From: Bradyrhizobium sp. WBOS07
GTDB taxonomy: Bacteria > Pseudomonadota > Alphaproteobacteria > Rhizobiales > Xanthobacteraceae
Assembly: GCF_024585165.1 (NCBI RefSeq)
Contig: NZ_CP029008.1
Coordinates: forward strand, 5,289,501-5,353,500
Direction: 5' to 3'
DNA: 64,000 bases
A program made the translations under genes and the position numbers. Of this stretch, positions 43,358-52,832 are shown one piece after another (position 1 is the first letter of the stretch; each line of letters starts with the position of its first letter). The notes under the pieces were generated by a model. The model saw only the letters and a program-made list of their open reading frames with translations, did no database searches and was not told the origin of the DNA.

Positions 43358-44869
43358 TCAGGCCGACGCTGCTCGCGCGACCGGCTCGACCGGCAGATCA
43401 TCGCCGTTGGGGTCACCCGGCGCGGTGGCCCAGGCCAGCTCCACCAGCGTCACGATGCGGCGGCCGCCGCCGTCGAGCTGGACCACGATCAGGCCTTGCT
43501 CCTCCATGTAGCCGAGCAGCCGCTGTGCCCGGCGCAGCGAATGCGAGCCGTAGGCCCGCGCGATCGCGGCGTCGCCGGGGCAGGGCCAGCCCTCCTTGGC
43601 GGCGCGTGCGATCATCATGAACACGCCCTGCATGTCCTCGGGCAAGATCGACGCGCGCAGCGACACGTCCTGCCAGGCGTCGTCCTCGGTGAGATCGGCG
43701 CCGAGCCCGGCGCGTGCATGCGTCAGCATGCGGCGAAACTCGTTGAGGTCGGGCACCGCCGAGCCAAGGCCCTCGATGCGGCAGCGGACCACGAACTCCT
43801 GGTAGAGCACGCCGATGGCGCGGAAGCCCGCGTCGGGCGCGGCGAGCACGGCCCGCAGCGTACGGTCCACGCGCGCGCGCCGCTCGGCGAGCTCCTCGGC
43901 GCTGACCGGCACCTCGACCACTTCCGGCTGGGTCACCGGGGCGGCGGCCTTCGCGGCACGAAGCTGCTCCAGCAGATCCGGCGCCGGCCGGCGCTGCGGC
44001 CGGCTGGCATCGGGCGGCGGCGCGGCCAGGATCACGGCGCGCGCATCCTCCAGCGTCGCTTCCGGCAGCGGCATCAGGCGCGGCGTCGAGTTGCGTGGAG
44101 AGGTGTCGGTCGGGCCGATGTTGAGACGCAGCGGACGGCGCGACAGTGCAGGTCCGAGCGCCATGAACTGTCCGCGCTCGAGATCGCGGAAGGCTTCGGC
44201 CTGCCGCCGCTCCATGCCGAGCAGGTCGGCGGCGCGCGCCATGTCGATGTCGAGGAAGGTCCGGCCCATCAGGAAATTGGAGGCTTCCGCCGCGACGTTC
44301 TTGGCGAGCTTCGCCAAGCGTTGCGTCGCGATGATGCCGGCGAGCCCACGCTTGCGGCCTCGGCACATCAGGTTGGTCATGGCGCCGAGCGAGAGCTTTC
44401 GCGCTTCGTCCGAGACTTCGCCCGCTACCGCCGGCGCGAACAGCTGCGCCTCGTCCACGACCACGAGCATCGGATACCAATGGTCGCGGTCGACGTCGAA
44501 CAGGCCGCCGAGAAACGCGGCGGCGCGCCGCATCTGGTTCTCGGCGTCGAGACCTTCGAGATTGAGCACGGTGGAGACGCGATGCAGCCGCGCGCGTTCG
44601 CCCGCAACCTGAAGGCCGCGCTCGGTGTGATCCTCGGCCTCGATCACCAGATGGCCGAAGCGCTCGGCCAGCGTGACGAAATCGCCTTCGGGGTCGATGA
44701 TGGCCTGCTGCACCCAGGGCGCACTCTGTTCCAACAGCCGCCGCAGCAAATGCGATTTGCCGGAACCGGAATTGCCCTGCACGAGGAGGCGGGTCGCCAA
44801 GAGTTCCTCGAGGTCCATGGCGGCCACGGCGCCCGCCGTGGTCTGCCCCATCTCGATCGCAACCGTCAT
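43358..44869 (-). CDS. HerA/DUF87-type P-loop ATPase
   Basis: A 503-aa ATPase of the HerA-FtsK superfamily. Walker A is GNSGSGKSHLLRRLLE, Walker B MLVVVDEAQLFAP, and a sensor/Arg-rich strand GIIATQRLAKLAKN follows. The segment EGDFVTLAERFGHLVIEAED is typical of DUF87 proteins. The C-terminal 150 residues look like a winged-helix region (LGYMEEQGLIVVQLDGGGRR). No NurA nuclease partner is adjacent. The role (DNA translocation or repair) is inferred from the family. Confidence 0.85.
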   Translation of the reverse strand: MTVAIEMGQTTAGAVAAMDLEELLATRLLVQGNSGSGKSHLLRRLLEQSAPWVQQAIIDPEGDFVTLAERFGHLVIEAEDHTERGLQVAGERARLHRVSTVLNLEGLDAENQMRRAAAFLGGLFDVDRDHWYPMLVVVDEAQLFAPAVAGEVSDEARKLSLGAMTNLMCRGRKRGLAGIIATQRLAKLAKNVAAEASNFLMGRTFLDIDMARAADLLGMERRQAEAFRDLERGQFMALGPALSRRPLRLNIGPTDTSPRNSTPRLMPLPEATLEDARAVILAAPPPDASRPQRRPAPDLLEQLRAAKAAAPVTQPEVVEVPVSAEELAERRARVDRTLRAVLAAPDAGFRAIGVLYQEFVVRCRIEGLGSAVPDLNEFRRMLTHARAGLGADLTEDDAWQDVSLRASILPEDMQGVFMMIARAAKEGWPCPGDAAIARAYGSHSLRRAQRLLGYMEEQGLIVVQLDGGGRRIVTLVELAWATAPGDPNGDDLPVEPVARAASA

Positions 44870-45119
44870 GTCCCCGACTCAAGTCCTCGTCATTCGCGGA
44901 CAGCGGCTTATCAATCCCATCGCGGCGCGTCGAGCGGCACGGGCTTGATCATTCGCGTTGCCCACGGCGGCGTTCCGATCCGATTCGATGTGCCGTAGAA
45001 GTGCGGGACGATAGGGTTCGCGGGCATATCGGCAGCTTGGGGCCGATTCCGGGCTTTTGACGACCGGATTCGATGATGAAGATCAAACCAGCCTGACTGC
45101 AAGCCTGGTAGTCAGGCGC

Positions 45120-45704
45120 ATGAGCTTCCTGACCTTCCTCGTAGCGACCTATTTCCTGCTCGCCGTACCGGGGCCGACCAACACCCTGCTCGCGACATCG
45201 GGCGCGGGAATCGGCATTGCGCGCTCGCTTCATCTGCTCGTTGCGGAGTTGTGCGGCTATCTGCTCGCGATTGCCCTGTTGCGGCTCGCGCTCGGCCCCA
45301 TCGTCGGCGACATCCCGGTCGCGGCGCTCGTGCTTCGCGTCGCAGTGACCTGCTATATCCTCTGCCTCGCCTTTATGCTCTGGCGGGTCAACACACGCGA
45401 GCTGCGCGATGGCGCACCGGTGACGTTTGGCCAGGTGCTGCTTGCGACTCTGCTGAACCCGAAAGCGCTCGTGTTCGCTTTCCTGCTCCTGCCGCTCGAG
45501 GCTGCGCCGCTCGAATTGCTGCCCTGGTTCGGCGCGATCGCGCTTCAGATTGTCACCGCCGGCGCCGCGTGGATCGCCCTCGGCGCGACGCTCGGCCGTG
45601 GCGCCCGTCGTCTCGGGCACCCCCATTTGGTCACGCGCATCGGCGCGGTCACGCTGGTTGCCGTGACCGGCCTGATTTGGCTTCAATCCTTGCTGACGGC
45701 CTGA
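45120..45704 (+). CDS. LysE/RhtB-family amino-acid exporter
   Basis: A 194-aa inner-membrane protein with five to six hydrophobic segments. It begins MSFLTFLVATYFLLAVPGPT; the PGPTNTLLATSGAGIG motif is the LysE/RhtB hallmark, and LLATLLNPKALVFAFLLLP is the second conserved block. The ATG at 45120 is chosen because the motif lies about 18 residues in. It is shorter than many members (about 205 aa) but complete. Confidence 0.85.
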   Translation: MSFLTFLVATYFLLAVPGPTNTLLATSGAGIGIARSLHLLVAELCGYLLAIALLRLALGPIVGDIPVAALVLRVAVTCYILCLAFMLWRVNTRELRDGAPVTFGQVLLATLLNPKALVFAFLLLPLEAAPLELLPWFGAIALQIVTAGAAWIALGATLGRGARRLGHPHLVTRIGAVTLVAVTGLIWLQSLLTA

Positions 45705-45733
45705 AGCGCCACGCCCCGCTCGCGAAGGCGCGC

Positions 45734-46798
45734 TTACTGCGCGCCGGAGCCGCCCTGCACGATCTTCTCGTTCAGCTTCTGGTCCACGGTGTCGACCGTG
45801 CGGTCGATCTCGGCGTTGGGCACGCCGAGTTGATGCGAGATCAGCTTCACCAGGAGGTCGACGCGTTCGATGAAGGGCGCGCCGCTTGCGACCGCCCGTG
45901 CGGCCGATGACGGCTTGAGCAGGCTCTCGGCGGCCTTGGCATATTTTGCGAACGGCACCTGGTCCTGCGGATCGGCGCCGAGGCGGCGCGCGATCGCGTC
46001 GACATGCTCGTAGATCGTCTGCGAGCGCTTGAGGTCGCCGTGCACGGCGTCACGGATCGACTGCGGCTCGTTCGGCGTGATGCAGCGGTAATTGCCGGTC
46101 AGCAGCATCGACCATTTCGCCAGCGGCACGAACAGGGAATCGAATACTTTCAGCTTCACCGGAACGTCGTGGCCGTCGAGCGTCACCGCATCGATGTCGG
46201 CTTCGAGTTCGCGCAGCACCTTGTTGTGCTTGTCGTCGGCAAAGACCGACGCCTTGAAGTTGGTGGGCAGGCCGACGTGCAGCACGTTGGCGGCTTCTTC
46301 CGGCGGGCGGAATGCCTGCGGGTCGGGCGAGCACAGCGTCACCAGCCCCGGCTCGAACCGCTCCCACACCTGCGCGTTGGTATAGGCCTCTTCCAGATCC
46401 ATGTCGGCGAGCGCCGGAATCCGCTTCAGATAGGGCAGCGGCGGCATGTTCATGATCGACAGGCACGGCAGCTTGGCCGCGGCGATCTTGACCATGAGGA
46501 CGCGCACGGTGTGGTTGGTGTATTGCGGCTCCTGCATCGCAAGACCGACCAGATCGTAGCGGGAGAGATCGACGTTCTGCGGGGTCACCGCGTCGAGCTT
46601 GCCCGGAAGGTCACGCGAGAAGATTGCCCGGTGCACCGCCTCGTCGCGCAACTTGATGCGCACCTCGGTACCTTCGCGATTGATGAGCTCCGCGGTCTTG
46701 GCGCGGCACACCAGGGTCACGTTGTGCCCGGCCATCAGCAGCTTCGTGCCCAGCAGGGAGCCGTAAGAAGCCCCGAGAATCAATATGTTGCGCGCCAT
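45734..46798 (-). CDS. Ketopantoate reductase-like NAD(P)-binding protein
   Basis: A 354-aa protein with an ApbA/PanE-type Rossmann N-terminus (MARNILILGASYGSLLGTKL, then AGHNVTLVCR). The C-terminal helical part (LAKWSMLLTGNYRCITPNEP) differs from classical PanE, so the substrate is uncertain; opine-dehydrogenase-like enzymes are an alternative. GGGACGGAGC precedes the ATG at 46798. A MarR regulator lies directly upstream on the same strand and may control it. Confidence 0.78.
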   Translation of the reverse strand: MARNILILGASYGSLLGTKLLMAGHNVTLVCRAKTAELINREGTEVRIKLRDEAVHRAIFSRDLPGKLDAVTPQNVDLSRYDLVGLAMQEPQYTNHTVRVLMVKIAAAKLPCLSIMNMPPLPYLKRIPALADMDLEEAYTNAQVWERFEPGLVTLCSPDPQAFRPPEEAANVLHVGLPTNFKASVFADDKHNKVLRELEADIDAVTLDGHDVPVKLKVFDSLFVPLAKWSMLLTGNYRCITPNEPQSIRDAVHGDLKRSQTIYEHVDAIARRLGADPQDQVPFAKYAKAAESLLKPSSAARAVASGAPFIERVDLLVKLISHQLGVPNAEIDRTVDTVDQKLNEKIVQGGSGAQ

Positions 46799-46931
46799 GC
46801 TCCGTCCCTTTGAGAATTTGTGCGATTTTTCAGCCCCGGCCGTCATCCGCGGGCGAGTTGCCGGCATGTAAAGCGAAGTGCGCGGGGATGGCAACTGGGA
46901 TAATGCATACAAGGCCGGCTGAGGCCGGCTT

Positions 46932-47510
46932 CTACTGGCGGTGATGCTCGAAGCTGGTGCAGAGCAGATCGACCTCCGCCTCTGCGATCGGCGAGCGGAA
47001 CAGGCGGCAGCTGAGCCCGGCCGTCGCCTTGCTGTCCGAGGCGGTGCGGTCCTCCCGAAGAAAGATGCATCGCCTGCAGACGTCGGTGTGGTGCCGCTGC
47101 TCGGCCGTGTCCGACTGGTCCAGCAGATGCCGGAACGTGTCGCGGAAACGGATCTTGACCTCGTCGTCGAGCCCGGCAATCGCCTCGATCAGAACGTTGA
47201 CGGGATCGCGCACCAGGAGTTTCTTGCCCTGCTGCGTCACGCTCAACATCACCGAGCGCTTGTCGGTGGCGGAGCGCTTCCGCTCGAGGTAGCCGAGCCG
47301 CTCGAGCTCTCCGATGATGAAGGATGCGGTGCCGCGCGTGGTGCCGACATAAGTTGCGAGCGCCGAAGGCGTCCGGGAGAAGCGGTTGGCGCGGGAGAGG
47401 AACCGCAGCGCCATCCACTCGCGGTCGCGCAGGCCGTGCTTGGCGCCTTCGAACCACAGGATGCTTGCGGCCTGCTCCAGCAGTGCAATCGATTCGCGAG
47501 CCAAATTCAT
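46932..47510 (-). CDS. MarR-family regulator with C-terminal Cys cluster
   Basis: A 192-aa winged-helix regulator. The MarR HTH covers about residues 35-100 (RTPSALATYVGTTRGTASFI, then ELERLGYLERKRSATDKRSV). The last 55 residues carry four Cys: C145-x-x-C148, C168 and C184, with His140/141 nearby, suggesting metal, Fe-S or redox sensing. It is longer than typical MarR proteins (about 145 aa). A palindrome 17 bp before the start is a likely operator. Confidence 0.85.
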   Translation of the reverse strand: MNLARESIALLEQAASILWFEGAKHGLRDREWMALRFLSRANRFSRTPSALATYVGTTRGTASFIIGELERLGYLERKRSATDKRSVMLSVTQQGKKLLVRDPVNVLIEAIAGLDDEVKIRFRDTFRHLLDQSDTAEQRHHTDVCRRCIFLREDRTASDSKATAGLSCRLFRSPIAEAEVDLLCTSFEHHRQ

Positions 47511-47526
47511 TTCAATTCCAAGCCGG

Positions 47527-47538
47527 ATAGAGCTCTAT
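47527..47538. promoter_or_regulatory. Palindrome upstream of the MarR-family gene
   Basis: ATAGAGCTCTAT is a perfect 12-bp palindrome starting 17 bp before the MarR start codon, followed by TCAATTGA (47539-47546). The position suits an autoregulatory operator; no consensus match is claimed. Confidence 0.45.
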
Positions 47539-47546
47539 TCAATTGA

Positions 47547-47828
47547 GCCTATTGGAGCGCAATCTGAGTGGACGAGATGAAGTCGCGCTTCGCCGTTCGT
47601 CCGTTGCCGGATGCGTAACGCGAGTGGGGAAGAAGCTCGCCATTGGAGCTTCCGGCCGTGGAACTAGGACGTCACAAAGAAAGTTCGAGTAAATCGCACA
47701 GCTCAAATTCTTTGAAGATTTCAATCAAATGACGGCGGCTCGCACGTGATTGGGCACACGTGCGGCATTGGCAGCAGCGGGGAATATGTTCGAGCTCTAC
47801 GGCTTCGTCGCCGGCAGCTTTCTCGCTC
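47547..47828. other. Intergenic, no gene seen
   Basis: About 280 bp between the MarR operator region and the 3' end of the serine hydrolase gene. A comparatively AT-rich stretch lies at 47675-47735. No reading frame or repeat stands out. Confidence 0.45.
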
Positions 47829-49097
47829 TCACTTCGTCATCGCGCCATAGACGATGTCCTGGACTTGCTCGCGATAGTATTTCCGGAGCTCGCCCGGCGC
47901 CGCCGTTCCGACCACAACGACGAGACGCTCCTTGGGATCGCAGAAGAACTGCGTTCCGTAGGCTCCGTTCCAGGTGAACTCGCCGGGATTGCCGGGGACC
48001 GCTGACAGCCCCTCGCTGGTCCGGACCGCGACCGAAAGGCCGAAGCCGAAGCCGGCGCGATGCGGCTCGACCTTGGCCACGTTGTTCTTGATCTCGGGAC
48101 CGAGATGGTTGGCCGTCATGTGATGCACGGTCTTCGGGGAAAGGATGCGCTGGCCGTCGAGCTCGCCGCCGTTGAGCAGCATCTGGCCGAAGCGGAGGTA
48201 GTCGCCGATCGTGGCGAACGCGCAGGCGCCGCCGCAGTCGAACTTGGTCGGCGTGTCCAGCAGCTTGATGGCTTGCGGCTTGCCGGTCAGCGGATCGTTG
48301 GCGAAGGGGCGGGCGAGGCGAGGGCGCTGCGCGTCGGTCGGGTGGAAGGTGGCGTCCTTCATGCCGAGCGGCTGCCAGACATTGGCGGCGAGATAGTCGC
48401 CGAGCTTCTGCTCGCTCACCTTCTCGACGACCGCGCCGAGCACGTCGATCGAAAAGCCGTATTCGAACGCGGTCGAGGGCTGTTGCGCCAGCGGCAGCTT
48501 GGTGATGCGGTCGATGAAGGCCTGGGTGTCGCCTTCGATCGCCGGAGCAATGCCGTCAGGGTATTGCCGCGCCACCGGGCTCGACGAGTCCGGCCGGCCG
48601 CCATACATCAAGCCCGACGTGTGCCGGTAGAGATCGTGGATGAAGATTGGCGAGGCCTGGGGCTCGAGCTTGAGCGAACCGTCGGCTCCGGTCACGCCGA
48701 CCTTCATGTCGGCAAAGCCGGGATAGTAATTGGACAGCTTGGCCTGGAGCGGCAGCCGTCCCTGCTCCATCAGCGTCAGGCCCGCGACCGCCGCCATCGG
48801 CTTGGTCATCGAGGCCAGCGCGAAGATCGCATCGACCGGCATCGGCGTGCCCTTGTCCGGATCGAGCAGGCCGTAGGCCTTGTAGTGCACCAGCTTGCCG
48901 TCCCGCGCGACGGCGACGACGGCGCCGGGCACGCGCTTGGCGGCGATCTCGCGCGCGAAGAAATTGTCGAGGCGTGCCAGGCCCGGCTTGGAAAAGCCGA
49001 CGTCGTCGGGATTGGCTTCGGGCAGTGGCGCGGCGCTGGCCGTGCCGAAGGCGATGACGGCAGCCGCCGTCGCGATCATGGCGATCGTCTTGATCAT
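47829..49097 (-). CDS. Exported serine hydrolase, class C beta-lactamase/EstB family
   Basis: A 422-aa protein with a signal peptide (MIKTIAMIATAAAVIAFGTA, cleavage near SAA). The family nucleophile motif SxxK is S96-M-T-K99 in ALASMTKPMAAVAG, and the Tyr motif is YGFS in AFEYGFSIDVLGAVVE. A late FTWNGAYGTQFFCDP segment corresponds to the HxG/KTG region but is altered. Esterase or D-aminopeptidase activity is as likely as beta-lactamase activity. Confidence 0.88.
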   Translation of the reverse strand: MIKTIAMIATAAAVIAFGTASAAPLPEANPDDVGFSKPGLARLDNFFAREIAAKRVPGAVVAVARDGKLVHYKAYGLLDPDKGTPMPVDAIFALASMTKPMAAVAGLTLMEQGRLPLQAKLSNYYPGFADMKVGVTGADGSLKLEPQASPIFIHDLYRHTSGLMYGGRPDSSSPVARQYPDGIAPAIEGDTQAFIDRITKLPLAQQPSTAFEYGFSIDVLGAVVEKVSEQKLGDYLAANVWQPLGMKDATFHPTDAQRPRLARPFANDPLTGKPQAIKLLDTPTKFDCGGACAFATIGDYLRFGQMLLNGGELDGQRILSPKTVHHMTANHLGPEIKNNVAKVEPHRAGFGFGLSVAVRTSEGLSAVPGNPGEFTWNGAYGTQFFCDPKERLVVVVGTAAPGELRKYYREQVQDIVYGAMTK

Positions 49098-49215
49098 TGC
49101 GTCCTCCCAGGCGAGCTCGTTGTGCGGTGGCCCACGCGAGGCCTAGATCACGTCCGCATCGACGCGAAGTCAAGCACGGGCGGGGCATGACTGGGGCGCC
49201 GGGAATGCCGGAACC

Positions 49216-50064
49216 CTATCGTGCTTCGCCCGCGCGCCACAGCGCATCGAGGCCGTGCCGATAGGTCGGATGGACCAGCGCGACGCCGAGCTCGCGCTTC
49301 AATTTCGCGTTGGAGACACGGGCGCTGCTGGCATAGAAGCTGCGGGCCATCGGCGACATCTCGGCCGTCGCGAACGCCTCTTCCGGTGGTGGCGCCACGC
49401 CCATCAGCGTCGCGGCATAGGCGACCACGTCCTGCGGCGGCGCAGGCTCGTCGTCGCAGACGTTCCAGATGCCGCCGCTTTCGTGGCGGATGGCGGCCAT
49501 AATCGCGCTGGCGATATCGTCGACATGGATGCGGTTGAAGACCTGTCCGGGCTTGATGATGCACCGCGCCGTTCCCGCGCGCAGCGTCGCCAGCGCATTG
49601 CGGCCGGGACCATAGATGCCGGCAAGCCGCAGGATTGCGGCATTGCCGTGCGCAACGTCCATCCAGGCCTGCTCGGCGGCAAGCCGCAGGCGCGCACGGT
49701 CGAGCGCTGACTGCGGGGGAGTGCTCTCGTCGACCCATCCGCCGCCATGGTCGCCATAGACGCCGATCGTCGAGAGATAGACGATCTTGCGGCGGCCCGC
49801 CGTCAGCACGTCGCCGAACGCGGCGATGGCGGGATCGCCGGTGCTGCCGGGCGGGATCGACACCAGAAGCACGTCGGCGTCGCACACCTGCTCGACCGTC
49901 TCGCGCGACGGAGGGCTGCCGGAAAAGGCGTGGACCTCGATGCCGGCGAGGTCGTTCCGCTGCACCGGATCGCGCACGGTGCCGGCGCGATGCGGGAAGT
50001 TGTCGCCGTGCTTGCGGACGAAATGCAAGGCGCTGTAGCCGAGGCCGAGAATGAAGAGGCGCAT
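49216..50064 (-). CDS. NAD(P)-binding epimerase/dehydratase-like (atypical SDR) protein
   Basis: A 282-aa Rossmann protein starting MRLFILGLGYSALHFVRKHG, with GLGYSA as the dinucleotide loop. The segments VYLSTIGVYGDHGGGWVDES (STIGVYG in the active-site Ser-Tyr position) and ILRLAGIYGPGRNALATLRA are typical of SDR epimerases. I use the ATG at 50064; the upstream extension in frame is unnatural. The reaction is unknown. Confidence 0.82.
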   Translation of the reverse strand: MRLFILGLGYSALHFVRKHGDNFPHRAGTVRDPVQRNDLAGIEVHAFSGSPPSRETVEQVCDADVLLVSIPPGSTGDPAIAAFGDVLTAGRRKIVYLSTIGVYGDHGGGWVDESTPPQSALDRARLRLAAEQAWMDVAHGNAAILRLAGIYGPGRNALATLRAGTARCIIKPGQVFNRIHVDDIASAIMAAIRHESGGIWNVCDDEPAPPQDVVAYAATLMGVAPPPEEAFATAEMSPMARSFYASSARVSNAKLKRELGVALVHPTYRHGLDALWRAGEAR

Positions 50065-50209
50065 GGGTCTCCCTGAAAGCTCGAAGTTCCCGTCCGCGCC
50101 ATCGCGCGCCTTTCGCTCATAAGAGATTTTTGGGTCCGGCAAAAGATATTGCGATTTGTCTCGCATCCTGTCTCGGGCGATGTTCGCCTGTCACAGGGAG
50201 GCACCGATC

Positions 50210-51010
50210 ATGCAGGCAGAAGCGCTCGCCTTGGCGCCGGCGAATGCCAGCGAGCTGATCCGGCGCGCGGCCGCGCTGATCTTCGACGTCGACGGCACCC
50301 TGGCCGAGACCGAGGAGCTGCATCGGCAGGCCTTCAACCATGCCTTCGCCCGCCACGGTCTCGACTGGCAGTGGGACCGCGCCGTCTACAAGGAGCTGCT
50401 GCGGGTGACCGGCGGTAAGGAGCGCATGCGCGCCTACCATGCGCGGCTGCCGACCGCTCCGCCGCTGTCGGATGCGGACATCGCCGCGCTTCACCGCGTC
50501 AAGACGGCGCGTTATGCCGAAATGGTCGAGACCGGCTGCTGTCGCTTGAGGCCCGGCGTGATCGAGCTGCTCGCCGCTTCAAAGGCACGCCGCCAGCGGC
50601 TCGCGATCGCGACCACCACCTCGCACGGCAACATCGATGCGCTCCTGTCGCAGGCGCTGGGGGCGCGCTGGGCGGCGGAGTTCGATGCGATCGTCGCCGG
50701 CGACGACGTCAGGCACAAGAAACCCGCGCCGGACGTCTATCTCGAAACGCTGGCGCGGCTGCAGCTGGGCGCGGCCGACTGCGTCGCCGTTGAGGATTCC
50801 GCCAACGGGCTGATCGCGGCGTCGCGGGCGAATATCCCTGTCATCATCACCCGCAGCATGTTCTTTGCGGATGATGATTTTGCCGCGGCGCAGTGCGTGC
50901 TGGACGATTTGTCGGAACTGGTCGCCGGGCAAAAAACGGGAACTCGCAAGGGGGATACATCGAGCCACGAGGCAGAAAGCCTGCTCTCGTTCACCACATT
51001 TAAACCTTAA
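50210..51010 (+). CDS. HAD-superfamily hydrolase, CbbY/beta-phosphoglucomutase-like
   Basis: A 266-aa phosphatase-like protein. HAD motif I is LIFDVDGTLAETEELHRQAF, motif II lies in LAIATTTSHGNIDALL, motif III Lys in DDVRHKKPAPDVYLETLARL and motif IV in CVAVEDSANGLIAASRANIP. This is the subfamily of CbbY (xylulose-1,5-bisphosphate phosphatase) and phosphoglycolate phosphatases. The start at 50210 follows GGGAGGCACCGATC. The C-terminal 30 residues are variable. Confidence 0.87.
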   Translation: MQAEALALAPANASELIRRAAALIFDVDGTLAETEELHRQAFNHAFARHGLDWQWDRAVYKELLRVTGGKERMRAYHARLPTAPPLSDADIAALHRVKTARYAEMVETGCCRLRPGVIELLAASKARRQRLAIATTTSHGNIDALLSQALGARWAAEFDAIVAGDDVRHKKPAPDVYLETLARLQLGAADCVAVEDSANGLIAASRANIPVIITRSMFFADDDFAAAQCVLDDLSELVAGQKTGTRKGDTSSHEAESLLSFTTFKP

Positions 51011-51084
51011 GATTCTACGAAGAATACTCAGCCACAGATCCGCAGGAACATGCCGACAGCCTTCGTACAGAAGCCATCCGGGCA

Positions 51085-52113
51085 ATGAAGGCTTCGCAGA
51101 CCCTTTGCATCGTGGCTGTTATCGCATCCGCGGGACTTTATCTGGCCGCCGGTAACAGACCGGCCGCGATGGCGCCGGACCTCATGCCGGAAGCGGCAGC
51201 GAGCATGGCGGCGCCTGCGAACACGGTGACGCCCGCCTTGTACGCAGAGGCATCCGCCAGACTTGCGGCGGCGCTTCGGTCGGAAAGAGCGGCGCCTGGT
51301 CCGGAGACGTCAGCAGGTTCCAGCCCGTTGAGCGCCGACGCCGAGCTTGTCGGTGAATCCGCCGCGCCAAAGCTGGCGTCGTTGGGACCGGATGTCGTCC
51401 AACCGCTGCCGCCAGAACGCGATGCGTCCTTTGAGACTCCGAAAGCGGCATCGACGCAGGATTTTCGTTATCTGGTCTACTATGTCTGGTCCGAACTGCC
51501 GCCCGCCGAAAAGCCGGCGGAGATCGTCTTGCGTGCGTTCAAGGACATTCCGGTCGGAACGCCGGCCGAAGAGATCAAGCGCGCCGCCGACGCGTTCGGG
51601 CTCGATTTCAATTTCATGATGGCGGTCGCCAAGATCGAGTCTGGCTTCAACCCCAATCAACGCACCGGGTCCTATATCGGGCTTTTTCAGCTCAGCCACT
51701 ATGAGTTCGGGAAGTTCGGCTTCGGGCAGATTCGCAGTCCGCGGGATAATGCCGTCGCGGCCGCCTACAAGATCCTGACTGAAGGCGTCCAGTTCGGATG
51801 GATCACGCACCGGACGCCCGACATGAGCGATCTTTACCTGATCCATCAGCAGGGCTGGGAAGGTGCCGCTGAGCACATCAGCAAGCCCGCTCGCCTCGCC
51901 TGGAAATCCATGTGCGCCAGCAGCGAAGGCAAGGAGAAGGGCGAGCGGTGGTGCAAACGCGCGATCTGGGGCAATGTCCTCCCCGCCTTCAAGCGCAACT
52001 GGAAATCGGTCGAGAACGTGACGTCAGAGGCGTTCGTCGGCATGTGGCGCGGCCGGGTCGCCGAATTCTACGGGAAGTACGTGGCGACTGCTGCCGCGGC
52101 GCCAAGCCAATAA
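51085..52113 (+). CDS. Lytic transglycosylase (SLT domain)
   Basis: A 342-aa envelope protein. It begins with a signal/anchor (MKASQTLCIVAVIASAGLYL) followed by about 100 Ala/Pro-rich residues. The SLT goose-lysozyme-like domain has its catalytic Glu185 in FMMAVAKIESGFNPNQRTGS, then IGLFQLSHYEFGKFGFGQIR and LYLIHQQGWEGAAEHI. It would cleave peptidoglycan to 1,6-anhydro products in the periplasm. It stands alone, convergent with the NTF2-like gene. Confidence 0.87.
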   Translation: MKASQTLCIVAVIASAGLYLAAGNRPAAMAPDLMPEAAASMAAPANTVTPALYAEASARLAAALRSERAAPGPETSAGSSPLSADAELVGESAAPKLASLGPDVVQPLPPERDASFETPKAASTQDFRYLVYYVWSELPPAEKPAEIVLRAFKDIPVGTPAEEIKRAADAFGLDFNFMMAVAKIESGFNPNQRTGSYIGLFQLSHYEFGKFGFGQIRSPRDNAVAAAYKILTEGVQFGWITHRTPDMSDLYLIHQQGWEGAAEHISKPARLAWKSMCASSEGKEKGERWCKRAIWGNVLPAFKRNWKSVENVTSEAFVGMWRGRVAEFYGKYVATAAAAPSQ

Positions 52114-52327
52114 TTCAGTTGTCGGCGGGGTTAGCTGATAAGCCGACCTGGACGCCTGCTGCTGGCAGAAGACTGGACGCGGTGCCGCGCCGACCCGGGC
52201 CGCCGCTTGTGACCCCTTAGCGGTCATCGGTCTGCGACGCTTCGAGGTCTACCGTCAAAGGTGAAACGGGACTCGTGCTGGAACTGTGAGCACGCGACTT
52301 AGAGCGCGCCCGCCCGCTTTTGCCCGT

Positions 52328-52735
52328 TCAGTGGACCCGATGGCTCGTCCTATCGTCCTCGGCCTGCTCGACAATCTGCGCGATCGGGCTCGACTGGTGA
52401 TGCACCAGGCGCCAATCGTCGCCGACGCGGCGGAAATGGTTCGCAGCGGCCAAGGCGGTGCCGTCGACGATCTCGATGCAGAGCACGCGGGCGCTGTCGC
52501 CGTCGACGATCGCCTGCGGCTCGGCGCAGACAATCTGCGGCCGCTCTGGATTTTGCAGGATGTCGCGCCAGCTTCCGATCACCGTGGCGCGGCCGACGAT
52601 GGCGGGCCAGCCGGGATGGATGCAGGAAATGCCGTCGTCATCCGCCCACATCCGTTCCATGCCGGCGAAATCGCCTGCTGAAAACGCGGCGTAGAAGGCC
52701 GCGTTGGCGGCGATGATCTTGCTGTCTTTTGCCAT
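52328..52735 (-). CDS. NTF2-like (SnoaL/DUF4440-type) protein
   Basis: A 135-aa small alpha+beta barrel protein. NAAFYAAFSAGDFAGMERMW, CIHPGWPAIVGRATVIGSWR and FRRVGDDWRLVHHQSSPI form the typical pattern of NTF2-like proteins annotated as nuclear transport factor 2 or SnoaL-like. MAKDSKIIAAN at 52735 is the likely start; an ATG 6 codons upstream is possible. Function is unknown. Confidence 0.82.
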   Translation of the reverse strand: MAKDSKIIAANAAFYAAFSAGDFAGMERMWADDDGISCIHPGWPAIVGRATVIGSWRDILQNPERPQIVCAEPQAIVDGDSARVLCIEIVDGTALAAANHFRRVGDDWRLVHHQSSPIAQIVEQAEDDRTSHRVH

Positions 52736-52832
52736 CACTCCCGGGTGAGGCAACGACAGACAAAAATCAAGCGCGACTTCCGTTCGACGTGGCGTTCAAT
52801 TTGGACCGCAGTGCAGCATTGTGCGCTTGTGC

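Noticed and set aside
47829..49097. Antibiotic-resistance beta-lactamase
   Set aside because: SxxK and the Tyr motif only define the broad serine hydrolase family; the third motif is altered and an esterase role is equally likely.
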